Assembly: GCF_026619435.1 (NCBI RefSeq)
Contig: NZ_JAOVZQ010000001.1
Location: 1,247,501 to 1,311,500 of the forward strand
Source: Hoeflea ulvae
GTDB taxonomy: Bacteria > Pseudomonadota > Alphaproteobacteria > Rhizobiales > Rhizobiaceae
Direction: 5' to 3'
Length of the DNA: 64,000 nucleotides
The position numbers were made by a program, and so were the translations under genes. Shown here piece by piece: positions 18,915 to 28,022 of this stretch (the first letter of the stretch is position 1; the number at the start of each line of letters is the position of its first letter). Below the pieces are notes generated by a model. It saw nothing but the letters and a program-made list of their open reading frames with translations, was not told the origin of the DNA and made no database searches.

Positions 18915-19072
18915 GCGGGACTTGCTCCCCATCATCTGTTCAGGACAAACGTGAAGACGGACGGACCAAGCTCTGTCTCGGTTCAAACCAAGGGGGGAAC
19001 GGTCCCGCCCGCCAGATCCCCCGGAGGTGGCCACCTCCGGGGGATCACGCCAAAACAATACCATCAAGGCGC
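18905..19072 (-). ncRNA. Predicted IS110 bridge RNA
   Basis: The leader folds as expected for an IS110 bridge RNA. A 5' stem-loop is a perfect palindrome (19015-19046). A second stem GGACC/GGTCC (19001-19005, 18963-18967) encloses CCCCCCT (18997-18991), a small hairpin GGTTTGAACC (18989-18980) and GACAGAG (18977-18971). CCCCCCT equals the left target side including the CT core, and GACAGAG is the reverse complement of CTCTGTC on the right target side. Downstream, ACAGATG (18939-18933) equals the element's right end, then a GGGA/TCCC hairpin, then CATGCAAG (18915-18908), complementary to the left end CTTGTATG with one G-T wobble. Transcript ends are estimates. Confidence 0.7.
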
Positions 19073-19210
19073 GGGTCGAACATACAAGGGGGGTAACGGT
19101 CCTGCACACGCGGCCCATCCGGATAAACCGAGCCCACCCCCTTTGTAGGCTCGCGAAAATGCCGAAGTTCCGGGGATAAGAGCTATGATCGAACGCCGAT
19201 GCCTCTCAAT

Positions 19211-19334
19211 CGTCATCCCGGACCTGATCCGGGATCCAGCTGCGTCCGCTTCTGCGGACGCAGGAGAGCGTCTTGCCAAAAACCATTACGCCGCAAGAGT
19301 TTACCGGCTCGCGGACGCTCGCCCGCTGGATGCC
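19211..19334 (+). repeat. 124-bp dispersed repeat, copy B
   Basis: Second copy of the repeat at 17704-17827, same orientation, same length, with few differences (for example CCTGAT for CCCGAG near the start). Here the outer inverted end is better kept: CGTCATCCCGG at 19211-19221 against CCGGCATGACG at 19345-19355, so the full unit is about 145 bp with imperfect terminal inverted repeats. Confidence 0.8.
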
Positions 19335-19355
19335 TGGTCGGGGGCCGGCATGACG

Positions 19356-20421
19356 GGGCCTCTGGGCATGGGCAAAAAATCTGGGTCCTGTTTTTCCACA
19401 CCCTCCAGCCCCATGCCATACTCGCCGTGCTCCCGCTGCCGGATGGATCGCGAACGTATCGGACCAGGCGGGAGGAAGGCCTTTCGGGATCTGCCGTAAC
19501 GTGCGGCAAGTCGCGGAAGGAGGCGGTGGCCAGCGTGGCTCCGTCGGCGGGCCCGGGTCTCCTTGCGGATGACCGGGTTCAGCCGGCCACCGGGACGTCC
19601 TCGGCTCTTGCGCCTGCCGATCCGGCGGGGGTGGGAGCAGACAGCGGACCGGGCCTGTGGCGGAGTTGTACCCCGTCATGCATGTCGCGTTCATGGGGTT
19701 TCACCTGGACGATATGCATCACCTGACGGGGACAAGCTTCGTGCCGGAAACCACGCCAAACACCTGCGCCACGGCCCATCGTCCAGGGCCGCGGCCCGGG
19801 GCAACCCGGACACTCCCGCGTCGGGCAAAGGCCCTCAAGCGGGACAAGCAGGCAGGATGCCGCCTGTCGGATGCGGACATCATCCGGCGAGCTTCGGGTT
19901 CGCGCGCGAGCAGCGCCACCCCTATTCTGCCAATTCCAGAGGCGACGCCCGCGCGCGGCCCTCCGGACCCGGATTTTCTCAACCAGCCCGCCGGAGTTTT
20001 CACCGGACGGGGGATTTGCCGTGCCCGCTGACGGGTGACGGCCAAGCCACACTTCGGGCCGAAGACCCCACGGGCCGAAGACCCCGCGGACCGAAAGCCC
20101 CACAGACCGAAGGTTCTGCGGCAGGAGTGCAACAGCACCGCCCAAAAAGCAGTCTCCGGCGTCAGGTTTTTCTGGGCAGCCGCAATCCCGCGCGCTACAC
20201 ACGGTTTCGACACCCTATTTTCGGGAGCAGGTCGCATGAACAATTTTCCAGTCATCCGCTAGCGCGGCATAATCCGGCAACCCGTGCAGCCGCGCGGAGA
20301 TCCGCGCCGGCCATTCTGCCGCCCGCTGGCTGCTGACAAGATCCGTCAGAGATTTTTCCTACCACAAGGTCCCCGGCCACCGTGCCGGCCCCTGTCTTCC
20401 TTTCATGACAAGGTCATCCCC
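19356..20421. other. Repeat-rich non-coding interval
   Basis: About 1.07 kb in which open frames exist on both strands, but their translations are Arg/Pro/Gly-rich, lack domain motifs and overlap each other, so I accept none as a gene. It contains a short tandem array at 20056-20119. It may be decayed DNA left by mobile-element activity. Confidence 0.5.
20056..20119 (+). repeat. Four-unit tandem repeat, 16 bp period
   Basis: Consecutive units GGGCCGAAGACCCCAC, GGGCCGAAGACCCCGC, GGACCGAAAGCCCCAC and AGACCGAAGGTTCTGC. Divergence increases to the right. It is not a CRISPR: the units abut without spacers. Confidence 0.75.
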
Positions 20422-21627
20422 ATGTTGTCTCCCTTCCTTCGTTCCGCCATCGTCCTTGGCCTGGTCAGCGCCACCGGCCCGCTTGCCATCGACATGTTCC
20501 TGCCGTCGCTGCCGACCATTGCCGAAAATCTCGGCGGCACCATTGCCGGTGCGCAGCTCACCATCACCGCCTATTTCATCGCCTTCGGCCTCGCCCAGAT
20601 GATCTATGGCCCGATGGCCGATGTGGTCGGCCGCAAGCCGCCGCTGATTGCCGGCCTGACGCTGTTCGTGCTGGGCTCGATCGGCTGCGCGCTGGCGCCC
20701 GACATGAACTGGCTGGTCGCCGCCCGCGTTGTCCAGGCGCTTGGCGGTGCTGCCGCCATGGTGATCCCGCGCGCCATCATCCGCGACATGCACACAGGCA
20801 CCCAGGCCACCCGGCTGATGGCGCTGGTGATGCTGATCATCTCGGTCTCGCCGATGCTGGCGCCGCTGGCCGGCTCCGGCATCATCGCCATTGCCGGCTG
20901 GCGGACGATCTTTGCCATTCTGGCGGTCGCCGCCGGCGCCTCGATCCTGATCACGCTCACCCTGCAGCCCGAAACGCTGAAGCCCGAACACCGCGCTCCG
21001 GTGCGGCTGTCGGCGCTCATGGCCGGCATCAGGACCCTGCTGCGCGATCCGGTGTTCATGGGGCTCACCTTTGTCGGCGGTTTCGGCATGGCCAGCTTCT
21101 TCGTCTTCCTGGCCAGCGCCTCCTTCGTCTATACCGGCCATTACGGCCTGACGCCCACCGGCTTCAGCCTGGCGTTTGCCGCCAATGCCGCGGGCTTCTT
21201 CACCGCCACCCAGCTGGCCGCCAATCTCGGCGACAGGTTCGGTGCCGAGCGCGTGGTCACCTGGGCGGTCAGCGGCTTCCTGCTGGTCACGTTGGCGCTG
21301 CTGGTGCTGGTCTGGTTCGGCGTCGATTCCTTCGCGCTGCTGGTCGCCATGCTGATCTGCGCCAATTTCTGCCTCGGCCTGGTCATTCCCACGGCCATGG
21401 TGATGGCGCTCGATGATCACGGCGACATTGCCGGCCTGGCCTCGTCGCTGGGCGGCATGCTGCAGATGCTGGCGGGCGGCATCATGACCATGCTCGCCGG
21501 CCCCTTCTTCGACGGCACGCCGCTGCCGATGGTGGCGGCGATCGCGCTCGCTGCGGTACTGTCGTTCACCGCCATGCGCGCCACCGGCGCCGCCCGCAAC
21601 CGCCGCCGGCTCGCCGTCGCGGTCTGA
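20422..21627 (+). CDS. Bcr/CflA-family multidrug efflux MFS transporter
   Basis: 401-aa drug:H+ antiporter with about 12 membrane spans. The N-terminus SATGPLAIDMFLPSLPTIAENLG is the Bcr/CflA hallmark, followed by the loop motif GPMADVVGRKPPLIAGL between TM2 and TM3. ATG 20422 was chosen because the first span begins right after it; the frame is open further upstream, but that part is charged and unrelated. It stands alone, with a strong terminator 13 bases after the stop. The substrate cannot be read from sequence. Confidence 0.9.
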   Translation: MLSPFLRSAIVLGLVSATGPLAIDMFLPSLPTIAENLGGTIAGAQLTITAYFIAFGLAQMIYGPMADVVGRKPPLIAGLTLFVLGSIGCALAPDMNWLVAARVVQALGGAAAMVIPRAIIRDMHTGTQATRLMALVMLIISVSPMLAPLAGSGIIAIAGWRTIFAILAVAAGASILITLTLQPETLKPEHRAPVRLSALMAGIRTLLRDPVFMGLTFVGGFGMASFFVFLASASFVYTGHYGLTPTGFSLAFAANAAGFFTATQLAANLGDRFGAERVVTWAVSGFLLVTLALLVLVWFGVDSFALLVAMLICANFCLGLVIPTAMVMALDDHGDIAGLASSLGGMLQMLAGGIMTMLAGPFFDGTPLPMVAAIALAAVLSFTAMRATGAARNRRRLAVAV

Positions 21628-21639
21628 CCCATCAGAAAA

Positions 21640-21667
21640 CCCCGCCGCGATCTGGGTCGCGGCGGGG
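21640..21667 (+). terminator. Terminator after the MFS gene
   Basis: Perfect 11-bp repeat CCCCGCCGCGA (21640-21650) and TCGCGGCGGGG (21657-21667), preceded by AAAA, followed by AGATTTG. It could work in both directions, since the gene to the right is convergent. Confidence 0.7.
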
Positions 21668-21777
21668 AGATTTGCCTGGAGGCAAACCGGGGTCAGGGGG
21701 AGCCCCGGGATCTTGGTCTGCGGAAGTGCCTGCCGGCAATTCCCGCTCTGTGCGGCAGCAGTGATCAGCGGCCCTGA

Positions 21778-22014
21778 TCAGCGGCCTTGCGTAACGATCA
21801 CCGGGATCAGCAAATCACCCCAGTTGCCGTCGCCGCCATGGTGGCGGGCGGAGCGGACCAGCTCCACCGAGACACCGGCATCCACGGCCTTCATGACCGA
21901 GTGGTTGAGGCGGTGCAGATCATTGGCGAGCATGCGGATCGCTGCCTGCTGGTCGGCATCCATGGCGGAAGACTGTTCTTCGGCACGTTCCTTGACGCGG
22001 GTCTGGGCTGTCAT
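21778..22014 (-). CDS. Small conserved hypothetical protein downstream of aceA
   Basis: 78-aa soluble protein, MTAQTRVKERAEEQSSAM..., with predicted alpha-helical character and a C-terminal GDGNWGDLLIPVIVTQG segment. The start at 22014 follows GGAGAAA and lies 86 bases after the aceA stop, so it is probably the second gene of an aceA operon. I recollect similar small genes next to rhizobial aceA but no function. A 13-bp tandem duplication (TGATCAGCGGCCC, from 21762) sits at its 3' end, and each copy carries a possible stop. Confidence 0.65.
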   Translation of the reverse strand: MTAQTRVKERAEEQSSAMDADQQAAIRMLANDLHRLNHSVMKAVDAGVSVELVRSARHHGGDGNWGDLLIPVIVTQGR

Positions 22015-22100
22015 TGCATTTCTCCTCTGGCGGGGTTTGTGATGGTGAATGGGTCGTTGTTCGGGGGCCCCGCCCGCCAAAGCGGGCAGGGACTGTCTGG

Positions 22101-23390
<1,290 letters not shown>

Positions 23391-23556
23391 GAATTTTCTC
23401 CGGTCTTTTGTGTCTGGTTCGGGCGCATCAGCTTGGGAGCCGTTTGATCGCCTTCGATGTGACTGAATTTACATTGCGCCGCACACTAAGCGAGAAAATT
23501 CCATGTTTTCGGTCAATAAATGAAGTCAATCTGTCTTGTGTTTGACAAAACGGGTC

Positions 23557-23626
23557 TGTAAACTTGTCACAATTGTAAAAGCCGCGGACACGCAAATTGT
23601 GGCTTATCTCTGTAAAATCGTGTAAA
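23557..23626 (+). promoter_or_regulatory. Repeated TGTAAA half-sites between aceA and its regulator
   Basis: TGTAAA occurs at 23557, 23574, 23611 and 23621, and its complement TTTACA at 23468, in an AT-rich 247-base divergent promoter. Such clustering is not expected in DNA of this base composition and is a reasonable binding region for the adjacent regulator. Confidence 0.4.
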
Positions 23627-23637
23627 GATCGGGTCCC

Positions 23638-25077
23638 ATGGCTGAACAAAAGATATTCGCCGGGCCGCGCATCCGCCGCATCCGCAACGCCAAGGGCCTG
23701 ACCCAGACGGCGATGGCCGAGGCGCTCGGCATTTCGCCCTCCTATCTCAACCTGATCGAGCGCAATCAGCGGCCGCTCACCGTGCAGCTGATCCTCAAAC
23801 TGTCTTCCGTCTACAAGATTGATGTCGAGGAATTGCAGGGCGAGGGCGGCGGCACAACGCTTGCCGGTCTCAAGGAGGTCTTCGCCGATCCGCTGCTCGC
23901 CGGAGAACTGCCGGGCGACCAGGAAGTGGTTGAGATCGCCGAAGCCGCCCCCAATGCAAGTGCCGCCATCCTCAAGCTGCATCGCGCCTATCGCGAACAG
24001 GCCGCCCGCCTCTCCGATCTCTCGGCCATGCTCGCCCGCGATGGCCACAGCCCGGCGCTGTCGGGTGCGCGGCTGCCGATGGACGAGGTCCGCGAAGTGC
24101 TCGAAACCCGCCCCAATCACCATCCGGCGCTGGAAGAGGAGGCAGAAGCCTTCCACCAGTTGCTCAAGCCCGGCGATGATCTGATGGGCGCGCTCAAGGC
24201 CTGGCTCCGGAGCGAGCACGGTGTCGTCGTCCGCCTGCTGCCGGTGGCCACCATGCCCAATTGGCGCCGCCGCTATGACCGCCATTCGCAGCGGCTGTTC
24301 CTGTCCGAACGCCTGTCGCCATTCGACCAGTTGCGCGAGGTGGCGATGGAGGCGTCGCTGATCCGCATGAATGTCGCCATTGCCGCCGGCGTGGGCGAAC
24401 TCAAGCTGACCAGCGACGAGGCCCGCCGCATCGCCCGCTTCGAACTCGCCCGCTATGCCGCCCACGCGCTGATGATGCCCTATCAGGCGTTCCATGCCGC
24501 AGCCCAGCGCGCCCGCTACGACATAGATGTGCTCAAATCGCGCTTCGGCGTCTCCTATGAGCAGGCCGCCAACCGGTTGACCACATTGTGCCGCCCCAGC
24601 CTTGAGGGTGTGCCGTTCTTCATGCTCGAGGTCGATGTCGCCGGCCACCGCTTCCGCCGCGCCGGCGCTCAGGGCTTCCCGCAGCAGCGCTTTGGCGGCA
24701 ATTGCCCGAAACTGTCGATCCACGCCGCCTTCTCGCAGCCGGCGCAGGTGCTCGTTGAGGCGGTGGAACTGCCCGGCGGCGCCGAGTTCCTGACCGTGTC
24801 GCGGACACTGGAAGGCCCGCAGGGCGCGTTCTCGGAACGGCCGCGCCGCACCGCGCTGCTGCTCGGCTGCGATATCGGCTTCCGCGATGAAATCGTCTAT
24901 GGCGAGGCGCTGCCGATGAACACCGGCAAGACCGTGCGGCCGGTGGCGATTCCGGTCGGCCCGGCCTGCCGCCTGTGCGAGCGTGTCGGCTGCCTGGCCC
25001 GCGCCGAACCGCCGATCACCCGGCCGCTTGGTCTGGACGAAATGGTCACCGGTCTGTCGGCCTTCGATTTCCAGTGA
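23638..25077 (+). CDS. XRE-type short-chain fatty acyl regulator (ScfR/RamB-like)
   Basis: 479-aa regulator. Residues 8-65 form an XRE helix-turn-helix (IRRIRNAKGLTQTAMAEALG, SPSYLNLIERNQRPLT); the middle and C-terminal parts match the long IrrE-like/DUF2083 region of regulators of acetate, propionate and glyoxylate genes, ending with a Cys pattern CRLCERVGCLARAEPP. The divergent position next to aceA suggests it controls isocitrate lyase. The ligand, probably an acyl-CoA, is family knowledge. Confidence 0.85.
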   Translation: MAEQKIFAGPRIRRIRNAKGLTQTAMAEALGISPSYLNLIERNQRPLTVQLILKLSSVYKIDVEELQGEGGGTTLAGLKEVFADPLLAGELPGDQEVVEIAEAAPNASAAILKLHRAYREQAARLSDLSAMLARDGHSPALSGARLPMDEVREVLETRPNHHPALEEEAEAFHQLLKPGDDLMGALKAWLRSEHGVVVRLLPVATMPNWRRRYDRHSQRLFLSERLSPFDQLREVAMEASLIRMNVAIAAGVGELKLTSDEARRIARFELARYAAHALMMPYQAFHAAAQRARYDIDVLKSRFGVSYEQAANRLTTLCRPSLEGVPFFMLEVDVAGHRFRRAGAQGFPQQRFGGNCPKLSIHAAFSQPAQVLVEAVELPGGAEFLTVSRTLEGPQGAFSERPRRTALLLGCDIGFRDEIVYGEALPMNTGKTVRPVAIPVGPACRLCERVGCLARAEPPITRPLGLDEMVTGLSAFDFQ

Positions 25078-25318
25078 TGCGCCCCGTTCGCGGCATTGGC
25101 GCCACCGTGTCCGACGTGCACGGACGCCGCCAGAATGCGCTGCAGCATTTTGCGTCGGTCATAATCGGGAAATGACTTGCTGGCCTCTTGTGCAAGCTGA
25201 GATTCCTCCTAAACTTGCCTGATCCGCCGCACCCGGCCGGCCAAGGCAGGGACGCGGACGTTCATCACTGGCCGTCCGGCCTGGCAGGTGACCAGATCAG
25301 AAAACGAGAGGAACAGGA

Positions 25319-26413
25319 ATGCCCCTGAAGACCCGCCTATTCTCGGCAGCCGTCATGCTTGCTGCATCGACCATGCTTGCATCCGCCCAGGACCGCGTCG
25401 TCAATGTCTACAATTGGTCCGACTATATTGATGAGTCCATTCTCGAGGATTTCACCAAGGAAACCGGCATCACTGTTGTCTACGACGTGTTCGATTCCAA
25501 CGAGGTGCTGGAGACCAAACTGCTTGCCGGCTCCACCGGCTATGACGTGGTGGTTCCGACCGGCACCTTCCTGGCCCGCCAGATCACCGCCGGCGTGTTC
25601 CAGAAGCTCGACAAGTCGAAGCTGCCCAACCTGGTCAACATGGATCCGGCGATCGCCGCGCGGCTGGAAAAATACGATCCCGGCAATGAATACGCCATCA
25701 ACTACATGTGGGGCACCACCGGCATCGGCATCAATGTCGACAAGGTCAAGGAACGGCTGGGCGACACGCCGCTCGATTCCTGGGACATCGTCTTCGATCC
25801 GGCCAATCTGGCCAAGCTCGCCGATTGCGGCGTCTACATGCTCGACACCGCCGAGGAAATCGTGCCTGCGGCCCTGAACTATCTCGGCCTCGACCCCGAT
25901 TCCAACTCGCCCGACGACATTGCCAAGGCCGAAGAGCTTCTCATCTCCGTCCGGCCCAGCGTCAAGAAATTCCACTCGTCGGAATATATTAACGCGCTTG
26001 CCAATGGCGACATCTGCCTGGCCGTCGGCTGGTCCGGCGATATCCTGCAGGCCCGCGACCGCGCCGCCGAAGCCGATCAGGGCGTGACAATCGACTATGT
26101 CATCCCCAAGGAAGGCGCGCTGATGTGGTTCGACAACATGGCCATCCCCAATGATGCCGCCCATGTCGACGAGGCCCATGAATTCCTCAACTACATCATG
26201 GATCCGGAAGTCATGGCCAAGGCGTCGAACTATGTCTACTACGCCAACGGCAATCTGGCCTCCAAGCCGTTCCTCAATGAAGACGTGATCGGCGACACCG
26301 CCATCTATCCCGATGAGGAAACGATCGGCCGGCTCTATTCCACCTCGCCCAAGGATCAGCGCACCCAGCGCGTCATGACCCGGACCTGGACCAAGATCGT
26401 CACCGGTCAGTAA
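25319..26413 (+). CDS. potF: Polyamine ABC transporter substrate-binding protein (PotF-like)
   Basis: 364-aa periplasmic binding protein with a signal peptide ending in ASAQ. The mature N-terminus VVNVYNWSDYIDESILEDF is the PotD/PotF hallmark, and GYDVVVPTGTFLARQI follows. It captures putrescine or spermidine for the downstream permeases. GAGAGGAAC precedes ATG 25319. A stable hairpin after the stop probably reduces transcription into potG, giving binding protein in excess. Confidence 0.92.
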   Translation: MPLKTRLFSAAVMLAASTMLASAQDRVVNVYNWSDYIDESILEDFTKETGITVVYDVFDSNEVLETKLLAGSTGYDVVVPTGTFLARQITAGVFQKLDKSKLPNLVNMDPAIAARLEKYDPGNEYAINYMWGTTGIGINVDKVKERLGDTPLDSWDIVFDPANLAKLADCGVYMLDTAEEIVPAALNYLGLDPDSNSPDDIAKAEELLISVRPSVKKFHSSEYINALANGDICLAVGWSGDILQARDRAAEADQGVTIDYVIPKEGALMWFDNMAIPNDAAHVDEAHEFLNYIMDPEVMAKASNYVYYANGNLASKPFLNEDVIGDTAIYPDEETIGRLYSTSPKDQRTQRVMTRTWTKIVTGQ

Positions 26414-26426
26414 ATCGGAAACCTCA

Positions 26427-26456
26427 CCCCCGGCACGGCAACGCGCCGGGGGTTTT
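26427..26456 (+). terminator. Intra-operon terminator between potF and potG
   Basis: Perfect 8-bp repeat CCCCCGGC (26427-26434) and GCCGGGGG (26445-26452) followed by TTTT. It lies 14 bases after the potF stop and 30 before potG, the usual place for partial termination in importer operons. Confidence 0.75.
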
Positions 26457-26486
26457 CACTGCTACAGATCACGGGGACAAGCGGGC

Positions 26487-27626
26487 ATGAAATCTCTGGG
26501 CAGCATCAGGCGCAGCTTCGAACCGTGGAATGATCCGGACCAGCGCCCCTATATCGCGTTCGAGAACATCACCAAGAAATTCGGCGATTTCGTCGCGGTC
26601 AAAGACCTGACGCTGCACATCTACCAGAAGGAATTCTTCGCGCTGCTCGGCGGCTCGGGCTGCGGCAAGTCCACGCTTCTGCGCATGCTCGCCGGCTTCG
26701 AGAACCCCACCGACGGTCAGATCCTGCTCGATGGCGAGAACATGGCCGGCGTGCCGCCCTACAAGCGCCCGGTCAACATGATGTTCCAGTCCTATGCGCT
26801 GTTTCCGCATATGAGCGTCGAGAAGAACATCGCCTTCGGCCTCAAGCAGGACGGCATGGCCAAATCCGAGATCGAGGACCGCGTCAGCGACATGCTCAAG
26901 CTGGTCAAGCTCGACCAGTTCGGCAAGCGCAAGCCGCATCAGCTCTCCGGCGGCCAGCGCCAGCGCGTCGCCCTTGCCCGCTCCATCGCCAAGCGCCCGA
27001 AAGTGCTGCTGCTGGACGAGCCGCTCGGCGCGCTCGACAAGAAGCTGCGCGAGGAAACCCAGTTCGAACTGATGGACCTGCAGCAGGACCTGGGGCTGAC
27101 CTTCCTGGTCGTTACCCATGACCAGGAAGAGGCCATGACCATGGCCGACCGCATCGCCGTGATGGATCTCGGCCGCATCGTCCAGATCGGCACCCCGGTC
27201 GAAACCTATGAGGCGCCGAAATCCGAATTCGTCGCCAGCTTCATCGGCGACATCAACCTGTTCCGCGGCGAAGTCACCGGCATCAGCGACGGCGTGGCCG
27301 ACATCGAGACCGCCGACGGCATGCATATCCGTTCCGAAACCGCCCAGCCGCTGCAGGCGGGCCAGAAAGTCAGCTTCGCCATCCGGCCGGAAAAGCTGCG
27401 CGTCTCGCGGATCAAGCCCGAGGGCGGCATCAATGCCGCTTCGGGCGAAGTCTGGGACATCGGTTATCTCGGCGACATGACGGTGTTTCACGTCAAGCTC
27501 GGCAATGGCGAGATCGTCAAGGCCTCGCTGCTCAACGCGGTCCGCACGGTTGAAGACCCCATCGGTTACGACGAAGAGATCTGGGTCTGCTTCAACACCG
27601 ATGGCGGCGTCGTGCTGGGCAGTTGA
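26487..27626 (+). CDS. potG: Polyamine ABC transporter ATP-binding protein (PotG-like)
   Basis: 379-aa ATPase. Walker A GGSGCGKST is at residues 55-63, then FQSYALFPHMSV (Q-loop), LSGGQRQRVALARS, and Walker B VLLLDEPLGALD. A C-terminal TOBE domain follows. The N-terminal 20 residues before PYIAFENITKKF are the usual PotG extension. The stop overlaps the first codons of the next small gene. Confidence 0.93.
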   Translation: MKSLGSIRRSFEPWNDPDQRPYIAFENITKKFGDFVAVKDLTLHIYQKEFFALLGGSGCGKSTLLRMLAGFENPTDGQILLDGENMAGVPPYKRPVNMMFQSYALFPHMSVEKNIAFGLKQDGMAKSEIEDRVSDMLKLVKLDQFGKRKPHQLSGGQRQRVALARSIAKRPKVLLLDEPLGALDKKLREETQFELMDLQQDLGLTFLVVTHDQEEAMTMADRIAVMDLGRIVQIGTPVETYEAPKSEFVASFIGDINLFRGEVTGISDGVADIETADGMHIRSETAQPLQAGQKVSFAIRPEKLRVSRIKPEGGINAASGEVWDIGYLGDMTVFHVKLGNGEIVKASLLNAVRTVEDPIGYDEEIWVCFNTDGGVVLGS

Positions 27627-27628
27627 GG

Positions 27629-28012
27629 ATGACCATGACCCGCATGGACGAGGACGGCCAGCCGGAGGCGGCCCGGGCTTTCAGGGGCAATCGCATGGCC
27701 GCGATCGGCATGACGCTTGCCGCTGCTGCAACCCTGTTGCTGCTGCGGCCCGAACTTGCGCTGGTCTATGTCGTCCATATGGCGATCTCGGTCTATGCGC
27801 TGAGCCTGACCAGGCGCCACGGCCTGCTGGGCAAGGCTTGCCCGCTGCAGCAGCAGAACCTTGCCGCCTATGTCTCGGTGTCGACCATCGGTTTCCTGCT
27901 CAGCCTCTATGCCGCACCGGAAATGTTCGATCATATCGGCAGCATCATTTTTATCGTCATCGCCGCCGTGATGGCGGTTCTTGTCCTGTATGCGATCTGG
28001 GACCGGAAATGA
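27629..28012 (+). CDS. Small membrane protein inside the polyamine operon
   Basis: About 127 aa with three to four hydrophobic segments (around AAIGMTLAAAATLLL, LVYVVHMAISVYAL, VSVSTIGFLLSLY and IIFIVIAAVMAVLVLYAIW) and a charged N-terminus. It sits between potG and potH without gaps; the frame begins at a TTG (27623) overlapping the potG stop, and ATGs follow at 27629, 27635 and 27644, so the start is uncertain. It is not a permease subunit by size. A role as accessory factor of the transporter is inference. Confidence 0.7.
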   Translation: MTMTRMDEDGQPEAARAFRGNRMAAIGMTLAAAATLLLLRPELALVYVVHMAISVYALSLTRRHGLLGKACPLQQQNLAAYVSVSTIGFLLSLYAAPEMFDHIGSIIFIVIAAVMAVLVLYAIWDRK

Positions 28013-28022
28013 GGACCGTGCA

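Larger units (their letters stand above)
17926..19088 (-). mobile_element. Complete IS110-family insertion sequence with CT core
   Basis: About 1.16 kb. The dinucleotide CT (minus strand) occurs at both ends, 17926-17927 and 19087-19088; deleting the element between them restores GTGACAGAGGGGGGTAAC, a continuous palindromic-repeat sequence. The element has one transposase gene, a 172-base leader on its left end (18915-19086) and only about 15 bases after the transposase stop. There are no terminal inverted repeats or target duplication, as expected for IS110. The right end carries TTGACA (17941-17946, minus strand) and the left end TATGTT (19079-19084), so end joining would create a promoter with a 17-base spacer. 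Confidence 0.85.

Noticed and set aside
19015..19046. Ordinary terminator at the perfect 32-bp palindrome
   Set aside because: No T tract follows on either strand, and its place at the 5' side of the IS leader fits the first stem of a bridge RNA better.
17704..19334. 124-bp repeats as ends or target duplication of the insertion element
   Set aside because: The IS boundaries fixed by the CT core lie well inside them; IS110 elements make no such duplication.
20056..20119. CRISPR array
   Set aside because: Units of 16 bp abut without spacers and there are no cas genes in the window.
19563..20336. Possible 257-aa gene in the repeat-rich gap
   Set aside because: Arg/Pro-rich, overlaps other frames on both strands, includes the tandem repeat and shows no family motif.
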